This document shows, piece by piece, positions 24,811-34,644 of a DNA stretch of 53,511 nt (position 1 is its first letter; every line of letters begins with the position of its first letter). The notes under the pieces are model-generated. The model was not told the DNA's origin, did no database searches, and saw only the letters and a program-made list of their open reading frames with translations. The position numbers and the translations under genes were made by a program. Source of the DNA: an uncultured Clostridia bacterium (GTDB lineage: Bacteria > Bacillota > Clostridia > Christensenellales > Aristaeellaceae); assembly GCA_947596085.1 (NCBI GenBank), contig CANQEW010000012.1, positions 1 to 53,511 of the forward strand, given 5' to 3'.

Positions 24811-27801
24811 ATGAAGAGGCTCGTCGCATTGATCCTGACGCTCGCCATGCTGGCCAGCTGCGCGCTGGCGGAGGTGGCAGCGACCCCAGCCGAGGCGGCC
24901 GCGCTGCCGCGCGCGGGCGAGCAGATCGCCGGCTTCACCGTCGATCGCGTGGTCCCCTACGCCTCGATGGACGCGCAGGTGGTGGAGTTTACGCACGACA
25001 AGACCGGGGCGAAGCTGGTGTGGATCGCCAACGATTCCATCGAGCGCGCCTTCTGCGTGGGCTTTCGCACCCACGTGAACGATGACAAGGGCATACCGCA
25101 CGTGTTCGAGCACGTCGTGCTCGCGGGCAGCGAGAAGTATCCCAACCCCAGCCTGTTCATGACGGCGGTGTTCGGCACTTACAATACCTTCCTGAACGGC
25201 ATGACATCCAGCACCTTCACCTGCTATCCCTGTGCCTCGCTCTCCGAGGAGCAGCTGTTGCGCTACGTGGACTACTACCTGGACGGCGCGTATCATCCGC
25301 TGGTGCTCACCGACGAGCGCTCCATGCTGGTCGAGGCTTGCCGCTACGAGCTGCCCAGCGCGGACGCGGAGCTGACGCTGCAGGGAACGGTCTATTCCGA
25401 GATGCTGGGCGCGCTGACGCAGGAGACCGACGCCTATTACCACGCGCTGCGCGCCACCTTCCCCGGCAGCGCCGTGGGCAGCGTCACCGGCGGCGTGCCC
25501 GGCGTGATCGAGACCATGACCCATCAGGATCTGATCGACTTTCACGCGGCCTACTACCATCCCTCCAATTCTCTGATGGTGCTCTCGGGGGATCTGGATA
25601 TCGCGCGCTTCCTGGAGCTGATCGACGGTGAATATCTGAGCAAGTACGAGCGCAAGGAGGTCGACCTCTCCGATTCCGCCTACGAGCCCATCACCGGCCT
25701 GGTGGAGGAGGACGTCACCTTCCCCGTGGGCGCGAACGATGCCGGCGAGACCTGCATGTACTATACGATCCCGCTGCCCGGCATGGACCTGCTGGAGCTC
25801 AACCAGCTCGCCTTCGCCATGAGCGCGATGGTGGTCAACGGCCAACCCTTCGACCAGCTGGTCAAGCAGCGGCTGCCGGGCGTTTCCGTGCTGCCAGGGT
25901 GCAACATCCAGGGGCCGTGCCTGAGCGTGTACTTCTACGTCACCGGCGCCGCGCCCGAGCAAAAGGACGAGGTTCTCTCCGTCATCCACGACGGCGTCGC
26001 GGCGACGATCGAGCGCGGGCTCGACCGCGACCTGCTGGAATCGTCCGTGCTCTCCGAGCGCATGGCCCAGGAGACGATCGACGAACAGGATGAGAGCGAC
26101 GCTTACGACACCTTGAGTATCATGCAGTACTGGAGCTATCAGGGCGAAGCGACCGCCTTCCTGACGGAGGACACCTTCCGCGAAAACCTCCAGCAGTACC
26201 TCGACGAAGGCGTCTACGACGCGGTGCTGAAAAAGTACCTCACCGATCCCGCCGCGGCCAGCCTGGTGGTTTCCACGCGGGTGCCGGGCCTCAAGGAGGA
26301 GCAGGAGGCGGAGCGCGCCCAGGCGCTGGCCGAGCGCAAGGCCGCGATGAGCGAGGAGGAGATCGCCGCGCTCGTCGCGCAGCACGACGAGCTCGAGCGC
26401 TGGAACGCTGAGAACGACGCGAGCGTATCCGTGGCGCCGCTGATGGCCGTGGATGCGCAGACCCTGCCCGAGGAGGTGGCCGTGCACGAGGCGCGGGACG
26501 AGGAAGTGGACGGCCTGCGCGTCGTCTCCTCGACGGTGGACAGCGACCTGGCGCAGATCGATCTCTACCTGGACGCCTCCCGCGTGCCCGTCGAGCTTTT
26601 GGACCAGGCGACGCTGACGGCGGCCCTGATGGGCATGCTGCCCACCGAGAACTACGACGCCGCCGGGTTCAGTTCCCGCGTGGCCATCACGACCGGAAGC
26701 ATCCTGACCGAGTTGACGGTCATCCGCCAGGACGATGGGAGCTACGCGCCCTATCTGCACGTCCAATTCCCCTGCTTTGGGGAGGACATGGACGAGGCAT
26801 TCGCGCTGGTCGAGGAGATGCTCTTGCGCACGAACTACGCGCCGGAGGAGGCGCAGTCGCTCTGCGCCGCCTACGCGGCCGCGGCAAAGAACGGCCTGGA
26901 CCCGTCGGATTACGCGTCCGAACTGAGCCGGGCGGCCTGCGACGAGTCCTACGCCTACACGCTGCGCGCCGGCCAGACCGGCACGATCCGCGTCATGGAC
27001 CGCGCCGGCGCGATGGACGAGGCGGAGATGGCGGAGTTCGCGCAGGGCATGGCTGAGGCGGCGGACATCCTCTGCCGCCGCGATGGCATGATCCTCACCG
27101 TGGCAGGCAGCGAGGAGAACATCGCCGCCGCTACGGAGCGCGCCTGCGCGCTGCGCGAGCAGCTGGGCGAGACCGAGGGCGAGCCTGTCGACTATGCCGC
27201 GGCGCTGGCCCGGCCCAGGAACATCGCCGCCACCTACGCCAGCGACGCCATGTACAACGTGGCCATGCTGCCGCTGCGGGAGACGGGCTTCGAATACTCC
27301 GGCAAGCTGCTCGCCTCTGCCTACGTCGTGCAGTCGGCGGTGCTGATACCGGTCATGCGCAACGGCTACAGCGTCTATTCGCCCGCGATGAAGCTCAACC
27401 GCGACTGGGTGGGCATAATCGCCTACCGCGACCCGCGCCTGGCCGAGACCTACAACGAGGTGCTGCCGTCGCTGTCGGAGTACGTGCGCGATCTGAAGCT
27501 GACGCAGGAGGAGCTCGACGGCTACATCACCAGTGCCTACAGTGACCTCGCAGCGCCCGTGGGTCCGTTCACCGGCGCCGCCACCGCCATTCAGGATGCG
27601 CTGTGCGGCCACGACAGCTTTGAGCGCGAGCTCACCGAAATGCGCGAGATCAAGCAGACCAAACCGGAGGACATCACCACCCTTGCGGACATCCTCGATT
27701 GCCTCGCCGAGAGCGGCGCGCGCGCCGCCGTGGGCAGCCCGCAGCTGATCGCAAAGAACGGCGAGCTGTTTGATGAGGTCGATACCTGGCTGACCGATTG
27801 A
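24811..27801 (+). CDS. Secreted M16C (PreP/Cym1-like) metallopeptidase
   Basis: 996 residues. The signal peptide contains LASC, so the protein may be a lipoprotein (Cys17), though an ALA-E signal peptidase I site is also possible. The inverted zinc motif is HVFEH, in HVFEHVVLAGSEKYPNPSLF, followed by NTFLNGMTSSTFTCYPCAS, as in the presequence-protease group that folds as two halves around a chamber. The second half is present but has no zinc motif, as expected. It should degrade peptides outside the cell. The ATG was chosen for the consensus SD AAGGAGGT 7 nt upstream. A peptidase, PepF, follows. Confidence 0.9.
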   Translation: MKRLVALILTLAMLASCALAEVAATPAEAAALPRAGEQIAGFTVDRVVPYASMDAQVVEFTHDKTGAKLVWIANDSIERAFCVGFRTHVNDDKGIPHVFEHVVLAGSEKYPNPSLFMTAVFGTYNTFLNGMTSSTFTCYPCASLSEEQLLRYVDYYLDGAYHPLVLTDERSMLVEACRYELPSADAELTLQGTVYSEMLGALTQETDAYYHALRATFPGSAVGSVTGGVPGVIETMTHQDLIDFHAAYYHPSNSLMVLSGDLDIARFLELIDGEYLSKYERKEVDLSDSAYEPITGLVEEDVTFPVGANDAGETCMYYTIPLPGMDLLELNQLAFAMSAMVVNGQPFDQLVKQRLPGVSVLPGCNIQGPCLSVYFYVTGAAPEQKDEVLSVIHDGVAATIERGLDRDLLESSVLSERMAQETIDEQDESDAYDTLSIMQYWSYQGEATAFLTEDTFRENLQQYLDEGVYDAVLKKYLTDPAAASLVVSTRVPGLKEEQEAERAQALAERKAAMSEEEIAALVAQHDELERWNAENDASVSVAPLMAVDAQTLPEEVAVHEARDEEVDGLRVVSSTVDSDLAQIDLYLDASRVPVELLDQATLTAALMGMLPTENYDAAGFSSRVAITTGSILTELTVIRQDDGSYAPYLHVQFPCFGEDMDEAFALVEEMLLRTNYAPEEAQSLCAAYAAAAKNGLDPSDYASELSRAACDESYAYTLRAGQTGTIRVMDRAGAMDEAEMAEFAQGMAEAADILCRRDGMILTVAGSEENIAAATERACALREQLGETEGEPVDYAAALARPRNIAATYASDAMYNVAMLPLRETGFEYSGKLLASAYVVQSAVLIPVMRNGYSVYSPAMKLNRDWVGIIAYRDPRLAETYNEVLPSLSEYVRDLKLTQEELDGYITSAYSDLAAPVGPFTGAATAIQDALCGHDSFERELTEMREIKQTKPEDITTLADILDCLAESGARAAVGSPQLIAKNGELFDEVDTWLTD

Positions 27802-27822
27802 GCCGCAGCTTCGCAACCTGCG

Positions 27823-27852
27823 AGCCCGGCGCCGCCAAGTGCGGGCCGGGCT
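27823..27852 (+). terminator. Hairpin after the M16 peptidase gene
   Basis: An 8-bp GC stem (27823-27830 with 27845-27852) lies 22 nt after the stop. No T run follows, so termination would be weak. Confidence 0.35.
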
Positions 27853-27999
27853 TGCGCCGTGCCGTGCCGCGCGGCGGTAAAAAATGGCGGACCGCGCGCG
27901 AAGATGCAGGAAAGGGCGGGGACGCGGCGAATAATACAGGAGACGGCGCCGCACCATGAGAGGGGCGCGCGCGATTTGTTTTGGATGGAGGGAGCATTC

Positions 28000-29766
28000 T
28001 TGGCAAAGCGCAGAAGTGAAATGGACCCGGCGTACTGCTGGGATTTAACCGACATATTTGCCAGCGAGGACGCCTGGGAGCAGGCGCTCAAGGACGCCGC
28101 CGCCAAGGTGGCCGCCATACCCGCGCTCGCGGGCACGCTAGGCGCGTCCGCGGAGGCGCTCAAGGCGGGGCTGGACGCGGTCTATGGCGCGGCGCGCGCG
28201 GCGGAGCTGGTCTATATCTACGCCTCGCTCAACTCCGCCGGCGACAACGGCGACGCGCGCGCCCAGCAGATGGAGGCGCGGGCCATGCGGCTGTACGTGG
28301 CTTTCACCACGTCCGCGTCGTTTTTGAATCCGGAGATACTTTCCATCGACGCGGAGAAGCTGGCGGGATGGATGGAGACGCCGGAATTGAAGGGCTACCG
28401 CCACATTCTGGAGGACATCTGCCGTGCGCGGGCGCACACGCTGAGCCCGGATGAGGAGCGGCTGTTGGCGATGCTGGGCGACGCGGCCCAGACCCCCGGC
28501 TCCGCGTTCGGCATGTTCGAGGATGTGGACATGCGCTTTCCGGATCTCTCCGACGGCCGGCCGCTGTCCCACGCGCTCTACGGCGTGTACCGCACGGATG
28601 CCGACCGGGAGATTCGCCGGGAGGCGATGGAAAAATACTACGAGGAGTTCAATCGCTGCATCAACACGCTGGCCGCGCTCTACGCCGGCAGCGTAAAGCT
28701 GGACTGCTACTTTGCCCGCGCGCATCGCCACGAGAGCGCCATCGCGGCGGGGCTGTTCGGCGGCAATGTACCCGTGGCACTCTACGAGAATCTGATCGAG
28801 CGCGTGCGCGCGGCGCTCCCGGTGCTCGCGCGCTACCTGAAGCTGCGCGGAAAGTTGATGGGCATCGAGGAGCTGCAGTTCTACGACATCTACGTCCCGC
28901 TGGTGGAGGATGTGGACGCGGACATGCCCTATGACGCGGCGCAGAAGCTCGTTCTGGAGGCGGTCGCTCCGCTGGGCGCGGAGTATCAGGCGCTGATCCG
29001 CCGCGCCTTCGACGAGCGCTGGATTGACGTGTACGAGAACCAGGGCAAGACCACCGGCGCGTTCTCCTGCGGCGTGTACGGCGTGCACCCCTACGTGCTG
29101 CTCAACCATGCCAATAAGTACGACGACGCCTTTACGCTGGCCCACGAGCTGGGCCACGCCATGCACTCCTGGTTCTCCTCCCAGGCGCAGGACTACGCCA
29201 ACAACGATTACTCCATCTTCGTGGCGGAGGTGGCCTCCACCGTCAACGAGGTGCTGCTGACCCGCTGCCTGCTCGCGAAGGAGACGGATGCGAAGAGGCG
29301 CGCCTACATCCTGAACCATCTGCTGGAGGGCTTCCGCACCACCGTGTTCCGCCAGACGCAGTTCGCGGAGTTCGAGAAGCGCGCCCACGAGATGTACGAG
29401 GCGGGCGAGGCGCTGACGGCGGACAGCCTGAACGCGCTCTACCGCGAGCTCAATGAGCGCTACTATCCGGTCGTCGCCTCCACGGCGCTGACAGACACCG
29501 AGTGGTCGCACGTGCCGCACTTTTACAACGCGTTCTACGTCTATCAGTATGCCACGGGCTTCTGCTCCGCGGTGGCCATCGCCGACGCGATTCTGCACCG
29601 CGGCGGGGCGGAGGCGTATTTGAGGTTCCTGTCCACGGGCGGCAGCATGTATCCCATCGACGAGCTCAAGATCGCCGGCGTCGATCTGACCACGCCCGAA
29701 CCCATCGAGCGCGCGATGAAGGTGTTCGCCGAGACGCTGGACGAATTCGAAGGATTGATGAAGTAA
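28000..29766 (+). CDS. pepF: Oligoendopeptidase F (M3B metallopeptidase)
   Basis: About 588 residues, the family length. The zinc site is HELGHAMHS with a downstream Glu in FVAEVASTVNEVLL, and GKTTGAFSCGVYGVHPYVLLN precedes it, as in PepF. It is a cytoplasmic enzyme that trims oligopeptides of about 7-17 residues. The TTG at 28000 is preferred: GGAGGGA lies 5-6 nt upstream and the frame further upstream is low-complexity. It probably completes digestion of peptides that the preceding secreted peptidase begins. Confidence 0.93.
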   Translation: MAKRRSEMDPAYCWDLTDIFASEDAWEQALKDAAAKVAAIPALAGTLGASAEALKAGLDAVYGAARAAELVYIYASLNSAGDNGDARAQQMEARAMRLYVAFTTSASFLNPEILSIDAEKLAGWMETPELKGYRHILEDICRARAHTLSPDEERLLAMLGDAAQTPGSAFGMFEDVDMRFPDLSDGRPLSHALYGVYRTDADREIRREAMEKYYEEFNRCINTLAALYAGSVKLDCYFARAHRHESAIAAGLFGGNVPVALYENLIERVRAALPVLARYLKLRGKLMGIEELQFYDIYVPLVEDVDADMPYDAAQKLVLEAVAPLGAEYQALIRRAFDERWIDVYENQGKTTGAFSCGVYGVHPYVLLNHANKYDDAFTLAHELGHAMHSWFSSQAQDYANNDYSIFVAEVASTVNEVLLTRCLLAKETDAKRRAYILNHLLEGFRTTVFRQTQFAEFEKRAHEMYEAGEALTADSLNALYRELNERYYPVVASTALTDTEWSHVPHFYNAFYVYQYATGFCSAVAIADAILHRGGAEAYLRFLSTGGSMYPIDELKIAGVDLTTPEPIERAMKVFAETLDEFEGLMK

Positions 29767-29767
29767 A

Positions 29768-30604
29768 ATGATGCGATACGAGATACAGGATATTGTGCTT
29801 CTGTTCTTCATCTATGCTTTCCTGGGCTGGTGCGGCGAGGTGGCCTTCGCGGCGTGCAAGAGCGGAAAGTTCGTCAACCGGGGCTTTTTGAACGGCCCGA
29901 TCTGCCCGATCTACGGCTTCGGCGTGCTGATCGTCGCGCTGCTGCTGGAGCCGTGGAAAGACAACCTGGCGATGCTCTATTTCGGCTCGGCGGTGCTGAC
30001 CACGCTCTTGGAGCTGGTGACGGGCTTCGCGCTGGAGAAGCTGTTTCACACGAAGTGGTGGGATTATTCCACGATGCCGCTGAACATCGGCGGGTACGTG
30101 TGCCTGCTGTTCTCCTTCATCTGGGGCGCGGCCTGCGTGGTGATACTGAAGTGGGTGCACGCGCCGCTGTTCGCGCTGGTGCGCCGCATCCCGGAGATCG
30201 CGGCGTACATACTCGCGGCGCTGCTGGCCGCCGCCTTCGCGGTGGACCTCGCGGCCACGCTGATTTCGATCCGCAAGCTGTCCGAGCGCCTGACCCGGCT
30301 GACGGCGGTGGCGCGCGATATGCGCGCCCTGTCCGACGAGATGGGCGAGAACATCGCGGAGCGCACGCTCGTCGCGAAGGAGCGCTACGAGGTCGAGCGC
30401 GAGCGCTACGAGGAGCGCCGGGATGAGTTTGAGCGCCGCCTCGCCGAGCTGCGTGAGCGGCGAGACGCGCTGCTGCACGAGCGGCGCTTCGGCCACAGCC
30501 GCCTGCTGGAGGCGTTCCCGAACATGCAGAGCATCCAGCATGCCGAGGCCGTCGAACACCTGCGCGAGGCGTTCCGCGCGCGCAGAAAGGGCGGAGCGGA
30601 ATGA
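29768..30604 (+). CDS. Putative ABC transporter permease (CmpB family) membrane protein
   Basis: 278 residues. The N-terminal half has four to five helices with the family pattern FIYAFLGWCGEVAFAACKSGKFVNRGFLNGPICPIYG and WWDYSTMPLNIGGYVCL, as in the PF06541-type membrane proteins common in Clostridia. The last 100 residues form a charged coiled coil (KERYEVERERYEERRDEFERR). Its function is not established. Starts 1 nt after the pepF stop, so it is cotranscribed. Confidence 0.8.
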   Translation: MMRYEIQDIVLLFFIYAFLGWCGEVAFAACKSGKFVNRGFLNGPICPIYGFGVLIVALLLEPWKDNLAMLYFGSAVLTTLLELVTGFALEKLFHTKWWDYSTMPLNIGGYVCLLFSFIWGAACVVILKWVHAPLFALVRRIPEIAAYILAALLAAAFAVDLAATLISIRKLSERLTRLTAVARDMRALSDEMGENIAERTLVAKERYEVERERYEERRDEFERRLAELRERRDALLHERRFGHSRLLEAFPNMQSIQHAEAVEHLREAFRARRKGGAE

Positions 30605-30611
30605 TCGACGG

Positions 30612-30650
30612 GGGATTTGGAGCGCCCTGCGCGCCGAATCCCTATCTTTC
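30612..30650 (+). terminator. Terminator after the CmpB-like gene
   Basis: A 9-bp stem (30612-30620 with 30634-30642, one G-T pair) is followed by TATCTTTCT. Confidence 0.6.
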
Positions 30651-30684
30651 TGCCCGCGCGATGCGGATTGAGCGTTTTTGGTTC

Positions 30685-30713
30685 TTGCGCAACGCGGGAA
30701 AGTCGTGTATAAT
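30685..30713 (+). promoter_or_regulatory. Promoter of the darA-holB-ricT operon
   Basis: TTGCGC (30685-30690), 17 nt, TATAAT (30708-30713). It lies 35 nt before the darA ATG. Confidence 0.78.
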
Positions 30714-30715
30714 AG

Positions 30716-31081
<366 letters not shown>

Positions 31082-31102
31082 TTCTATTGGAGACGCTCTG
31101 GC

Positions 31103-32059
31103 GTGAGGCTTTCGGAATTCGCGGGTTTGGACGCAAAAATGGAACAATTGATGCGTTCGGCGCAGGCCGGGCGCATTGTTCATGCCCTGCTGTTTTCCGG
31201 CCCCCACGGCACCGGAAAGCGCAGCATGGCGTGGCTGCTCGCGCAGACGCTGCTCTGCGCGTCCCCCGGGGAGCGCCCCTGCGGCGCGTGCCCCGCGTGC
31301 AAGAAGTGTCTCAATGAGGCGCATCCGGACGTGCACTCCGTCGCGCCGGAGAAGAACGCCATCAAGGTCGAGCAGATCCGCCGGCTCACCGACGACTTGT
31401 CGCTGGCGTCCTACGAGGGCGGCAAGAAGATCGCCATCATCGAGCGGGCGGACAGCATGAACGAGAGCGCGCAGAACGCGCTGCTCAAGTCGCTGGAGAA
31501 CCCTACCGGCGACGCGCTGTTTATACTGCTGACCGACGCGCCGGGCGCGCTGCTGCCGACGATCGTGTCCCGTTGCCTGCAGGTGCGCTTTCGCTGCCTG
31601 GAGGCGGAGGACTGCGCGCGCGTGCTGATTGCGCGCGGCGTGGAGCCGGGGCGCGCGCGGCTGCTGGCGGCGCTGGCGCAGGGCTCCGTGGGCCGGGCGC
31701 TGGAGATCGACGGGGACGCGGACTACCTGCCGCTGCGGGAGCGCGTGCTCGGCGCGTTGGAGGCGCTGAACGGCCCCGGCGGTGTGGCCCGCGCCACGGC
31801 GAAGATCGGCGACGTCAAGGGCCGCGAGGCCGACGTGCTGGAGATACTGGAGCTTTGGGCGCGGGATCTGATGCGCGTGCAGAACGGCGCGGAGCCGCTG
31901 GATGTGGGGAACAGAGTGCGGCTGGCCGCGTCCAGATACCGCGGCAGCGACCTGCTGCGGCGGGTGATGTTTGCGCGGCAGCAGCTCAAGGCAAATCTCT
32001 CCTGGGTCAACGCGCTGGAATTCATGGATTTCGCGCTGGCCGGGGAGAATCGCGGATAG
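31103..32059 (+). CDS. holB: DNA polymerase III delta' subunit
   Basis: 318 residues. A clamp-loader AAA+ start with the P-loop GPHGTGKRSMAW, a zinc module (CGACPACKKC), KVEQIRRLTDDL, and sensor regions IIERADSMNESAQNALLKSLENP and LPTIVSRCLQVRF. It belongs to the clamp loader that places the beta clamp on DNA for PolC. GTG start at 31103 with GGAG 9 nt upstream. Confidence 0.95.
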   Translation: MRLSEFAGLDAKMEQLMRSAQAGRIVHALLFSGPHGTGKRSMAWLLAQTLLCASPGERPCGACPACKKCLNEAHPDVHSVAPEKNAIKVEQIRRLTDDLSLASYEGGKKIAIIERADSMNESAQNALLKSLENPTGDALFILLTDAPGALLPTIVSRCLQVRFRCLEAEDCARVLIARGVEPGRARLLAALAQGSVGRALEIDGDADYLPLRERVLGALEALNGPGGVARATAKIGDVKGREADVLEILELWARDLMRVQNGAEPLDVGNRVRLAASRYRGSDLLRRVMFARQQLKANLSWVNALEFMDFALAGENRG

Positions 32060-32076
32060 ATACGGGAGGATCAATC

Positions 32077-33219
32077 ATGGCAACGGTCATCGGCGTCCGC
32101 TTCAAGAAGGCGGGCAAGGTGTATTACTTCGATCCCTGCGACTTCTGGCCCAAGCCGGGGCAGAACGTGATCGTCGAGACGGCGCGGGGCATCGAGTTTG
32201 GCGAGGTGGTGACGAGCCCGCGCTCGGTCAACGACCAGCAGATCGTCGCGCCGCTCAAGAAGGTGGTGCGCATCGCCACCGAGGAGGACGAGCAGCGCGC
32301 GGAGCAGAACGCGCGGCGCGAGGAGGAGGCCTTCCGCGTCTGCCAGGAGAAGATCGCCAAGCACAAGCTCGACATGAAGCTGGTGAGCGTGGAGTTCACC
32401 TTCGACAATTCCAAGATCATCTTCTACTTCACCGCCAACGGCCGCGTGGACTTCCGCGAGCTGGTGAAGGATCTGGCGAGCGTGTTCCACATTCGCATCG
32501 AGCTTCGCCAGATCGGCGTGCGCGACGAAGCCAAGATGCTCGGCGGGCTGGGCTCCTGCGGTCGGCCCATCTGCTGCGGCGCGTTCCTGGGCGACTTCCA
32601 GCCGGTGTCCATCAAGATGGCGAAGGAGCAGAACCTGTCGCTGAATCCGTCGAAGATCTCCGGGCTGTGCGGGCGGCTGATGTGCTGCCTGAAGTATGAG
32701 CAGGACACCTACGAGCAGACGCTCAAGCGCGTGCCCAGGGTGGGGAAGGACATCGTGACCCCCGACGGCGTGGGCGTATTGACCGAGATCAACGCCATCA
32801 AGGAGCGGGTCAGGGTGCGCCTCTGCGTGGGCGACGACGGCGAATTCGAAGTGCGCGAGTACGCCATGGACGACGTGCGCAAGCCTGGTGCGGGCGACGA
32901 GCCCGCCGTGCGGCAGCAGTCCAAACAGGACCGCCGTCCCCAGGGCAAGCGCACGCCCATCCCTGCGGAGAGCGCCGAGGAGGAGCCGGAGGAAGAGCAG
33001 AGCAAGCGGCGCTACCGCCGGCCAAAGGCTCCGAAGAACCTGTCCACGGAGCAGTTCCTGGAGAAAATTCGCGAGAATGGCGCGGACGATATGGAGGCTG
33101 CCGAGGGCGCCGCTCAAGAGCCGCCGCGGGAGCACCGCCGCCGGCGCAGGGGCGGGCGTGGCCGCCATCGCGGCGAGGGTGCGAAGGCGGAAGGCGAGCC
33201 CAGGGAGTCCGAGGATTGA
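32077..33219 (+). CDS. ricT: PSP1/RicT (YaaT) family regulatory protein
   Basis: 380 residues. The PSP1 core includes VIGVRFKKAGKVYYFDP, VEFTFDNSKIIFYFTANGRVDFRELVKDLA and the Cys-rich LGGLGSCGRPICCGAFLG with ISGLCGRLMCCLKYE. In Bacillus RicT works with RicA and RicF and iron-sulfur clusters to direct mRNA processing by RNase Y, and affects development. The C-terminal 100 residues are a basic, low-complexity tail, longer than in Bacillus, that could bind RNA. GGGAGGA precedes the ATG. Confidence 0.93.
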   Translation: MATVIGVRFKKAGKVYYFDPCDFWPKPGQNVIVETARGIEFGEVVTSPRSVNDQQIVAPLKKVVRIATEEDEQRAEQNARREEEAFRVCQEKIAKHKLDMKLVSVEFTFDNSKIIFYFTANGRVDFRELVKDLASVFHIRIELRQIGVRDEAKMLGGLGSCGRPICCGAFLGDFQPVSIKMAKEQNLSLNPSKISGLCGRLMCCLKYEQDTYEQTLKRVPRVGKDIVTPDGVGVLTEINAIKERVRVRLCVGDDGEFEVREYAMDDVRKPGAGDEPAVRQQSKQDRRPQGKRTPIPAESAEEEPEEEQSKRRYRRPKAPKNLSTEQFLEKIRENGADDMEAAEGAAQEPPREHRRRRRGGRGRHRGEGAKAEGEPRESED

Positions 33220-33221
33220 GC

Positions 33222-33258
33222 GCAAAGCGGCGAAGCCGGGATGGCTTCGCCGCTTTGC
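33222..33258 (+). terminator. 16-bp hairpin after ricT
   Basis: A perfect 16-bp stem (33222-33237 with 33243-33258) with a 5-nt loop starts 3 nt after the ricT stop. It lacks a T run but should still block or protect the mRNA 3' end. Confidence 0.6.
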
Positions 33259-33312
33259 CACATATATAAAGTTTTGTGGAAGGAAAAGTGTGGGAAAATT
33301 TGTAAAAGGGGC

Positions 33313-33341
33313 TGTACAATTCGCTCCGGTTGTGCTATAAT
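33313..33341 (+). promoter_or_regulatory. Promoter of the zinc-ribbon gene
   Basis: TGTACA (33313-33318), 17 nt, TATAAT (33336-33341) with TG-C upstream of the -10. The transcript has a leader of about 115 nt in which I see no recognised motif. Confidence 0.6.
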
Positions 33342-33461
33342 AATCCTAGCCCCGATTCGAAAACTTCGATACCGTATCCCTCCGGTGGATTCCCTACCGA
33401 TGCTGGGCTCGGCTCAAAGAAAACGTCGCAAGGGCACACACATTGAGGAGGGTATATTTCC

Positions 33462-33755
33462 ATGTTCGAAGACAAGACTTTGGTTTGCCGCGAGTGCGGC
33501 GCGGAATTCGTGTTCACCGCTTCTGAGCAGCAGTTTTATGCTGACAAGGGCTTCCAGAACGAGCCCGGCCGTTGCCCGGCCTGCCGTGCGGCGCGCCGCG
33601 CTGCCAACGGTGGCGCCAACCGTGGTGAGCGTCAGATGTATGACGTGATCTGCGATGGTTGCGGCCAGCCGACTCAGGTTCCGTTCCAGCCCCGCGGTGA
33701 CCGTCCGGTGTATTGCCGCACCTGCTTTGAGGCCCAGCGCCAGAGCCGGTTCTAA
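33462..33755 (+). CDS. Zinc-ribbon domain protein (two CxxC pairs per half)
   Basis: 97 residues. The first ribbon has CRECGAEF and CPACRAAR about 25 residues apart; the second has CDGCGQPT and CRTCFEAQ. An Ala, Arg, Asn-rich linker (RRAANGGANRG) joins them. Small proteins of this kind are common in Firmicutes and are thought to bind zinc, perhaps with RNA; no reaction is known. Codon use is less GC-rich than its neighbours, as for a highly expressed gene. It has its own promoter and terminator. Confidence 0.85.
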   Translation: MFEDKTLVCRECGAEFVFTASEQQFYADKGFQNEPGRCPACRAARRAANGGANRGERQMYDVICDGCGQPTQVPFQPRGDRPVYCRTCFEAQRQSRF

Positions 33756-33776
33756 GAGGAAAGGTTCCAAGAGAAA

Positions 33777-33812
33777 ATGGGCGGGAAACCATTTGGCTTC
33801 CCGCTCATTTTT
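33777..33812 (+). terminator. Terminator after the zinc-ribbon gene
   Basis: An 11-bp stem (33777-33787 with 33798-33808, one G-T pair) is followed by TTTTTATG. Confidence 0.88.
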
Positions 33813-33831
33813 ATGCGCATTGTGGGAAAAT

Positions 33832-34644
33832 TCACCGCCGGTGAAATTCTTCCTGAAAACAATGCGCTTCGCCGTTCAGTTTCCAGCCGTTCAGGCTGTC
33901 GAGCATGGCGTTGTGCGCGCTGCGGAAGATGTTGGCGGCGATGCCGGGGCTGGCCGCCTCCAGCTTGCGGATCAGCTCCTTCACCTCTCGCCGCTTGGAG
34001 TCCGGCGGGTGCTCCGCGAACTTGCAGGAGCAGGGGAGGAAGCGCAGATCGTACGCGTCCCGCCAGGCCGCGATGTCCGCCTCGCGCACCTTGTACAGCG
34101 GGCGGATGAGCTGCATGCCGGGCACGTTGTCGCTGGCGAGCCTCGGGCGCATGCCGCGAAGCTGTCCCGCGTAGAGCATGCTCATCATCAGCGTCTCAAT
34201 CGCGTCGTCGAAGTGGTGGCCCAGCGCGATCTTGTCGCAGCCGATGGCCGCCGCGCGGCGGTAGAGGTAGCCGCGCCGCATCTTCGCGCACATGAAGCAG
34301 GGGTTGCAATCCATTTCGCCCACGGCGGCGAATATGTCCGTGTCGAAGAATTCCAGCGGTATGCCCAGCAGCCGCGCGTTGGCCTCGATCCGCGTTCGCG
34401 CCTCCGGCGCGTAGCCGGGGTCCATGCAGAGAAAGCGCAGCTCGATGGGGAGCGGGCTGTGGCGCTGCAACTCCTGCATGCACTTGGCCAGCAGCATGGA
34501 GTCCTTTCCGCCGGATACGCACACGGCGACGCGGTCGCCCGCCGAAATCAGCTCGTACTCCTTGATTGCCGCCATGAAGGGCCGCCAGATCGCCTTGCGC
34601 CAGCGGCCGGTGAGCGCGCGGCCCAATTCCTCGTCAAAGCGCAT
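33832..34644 (-). CDS. TtcA-family tRNA 2-thiocytidine/ATP-PP-loop protein
   Basis: 270 residues. PP-loop SGGKDSMLLA, the CxxC pair NPCFMCAKMRRG that holds an iron-sulfur cluster in TtcA, and GHHFDDAIETLMM. The TtcA/TtuA family activates a tRNA base with ATP and thiolates it with sulfur from a cysteine desulfurase. Only a family assignment is made, not the exact base. Its start overlaps the MATE gene end by 11 nt. A terminator-like signal for the opposite strand precedes its end. Confidence 0.85.
   Translation of the reverse strand: MRFDEELGRALTGRWRKAIWRPFMAAIKEYELISAGDRVAVCVSGGKDSMLLAKCMQELQRHSPLPIELRFLCMDPGYAPEARTRIEANARLLGIPLEFFDTDIFAAVGEMDCNPCFMCAKMRRGYLYRRAAAIGCDKIALGHHFDDAIETLMMSMLYAGQLRGMRPRLASDNVPGMQLIRPLYKVREADIAAWRDAYDLRFLPCSCKFAEHPPDSKRREVKELIRKLEAASPGIAANIFRSAHNAMLDSLNGWKLNGEAHCFQEEFHRR

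Noticed and set aside
24715-27957. 1080-codon minus-strand open frame opposite the M16 peptidase gene
   Set aside because: The plus-strand protein has a consensus SD, a signal peptide and zinc motifs. The shadow is His and Arg-rich with no family features.
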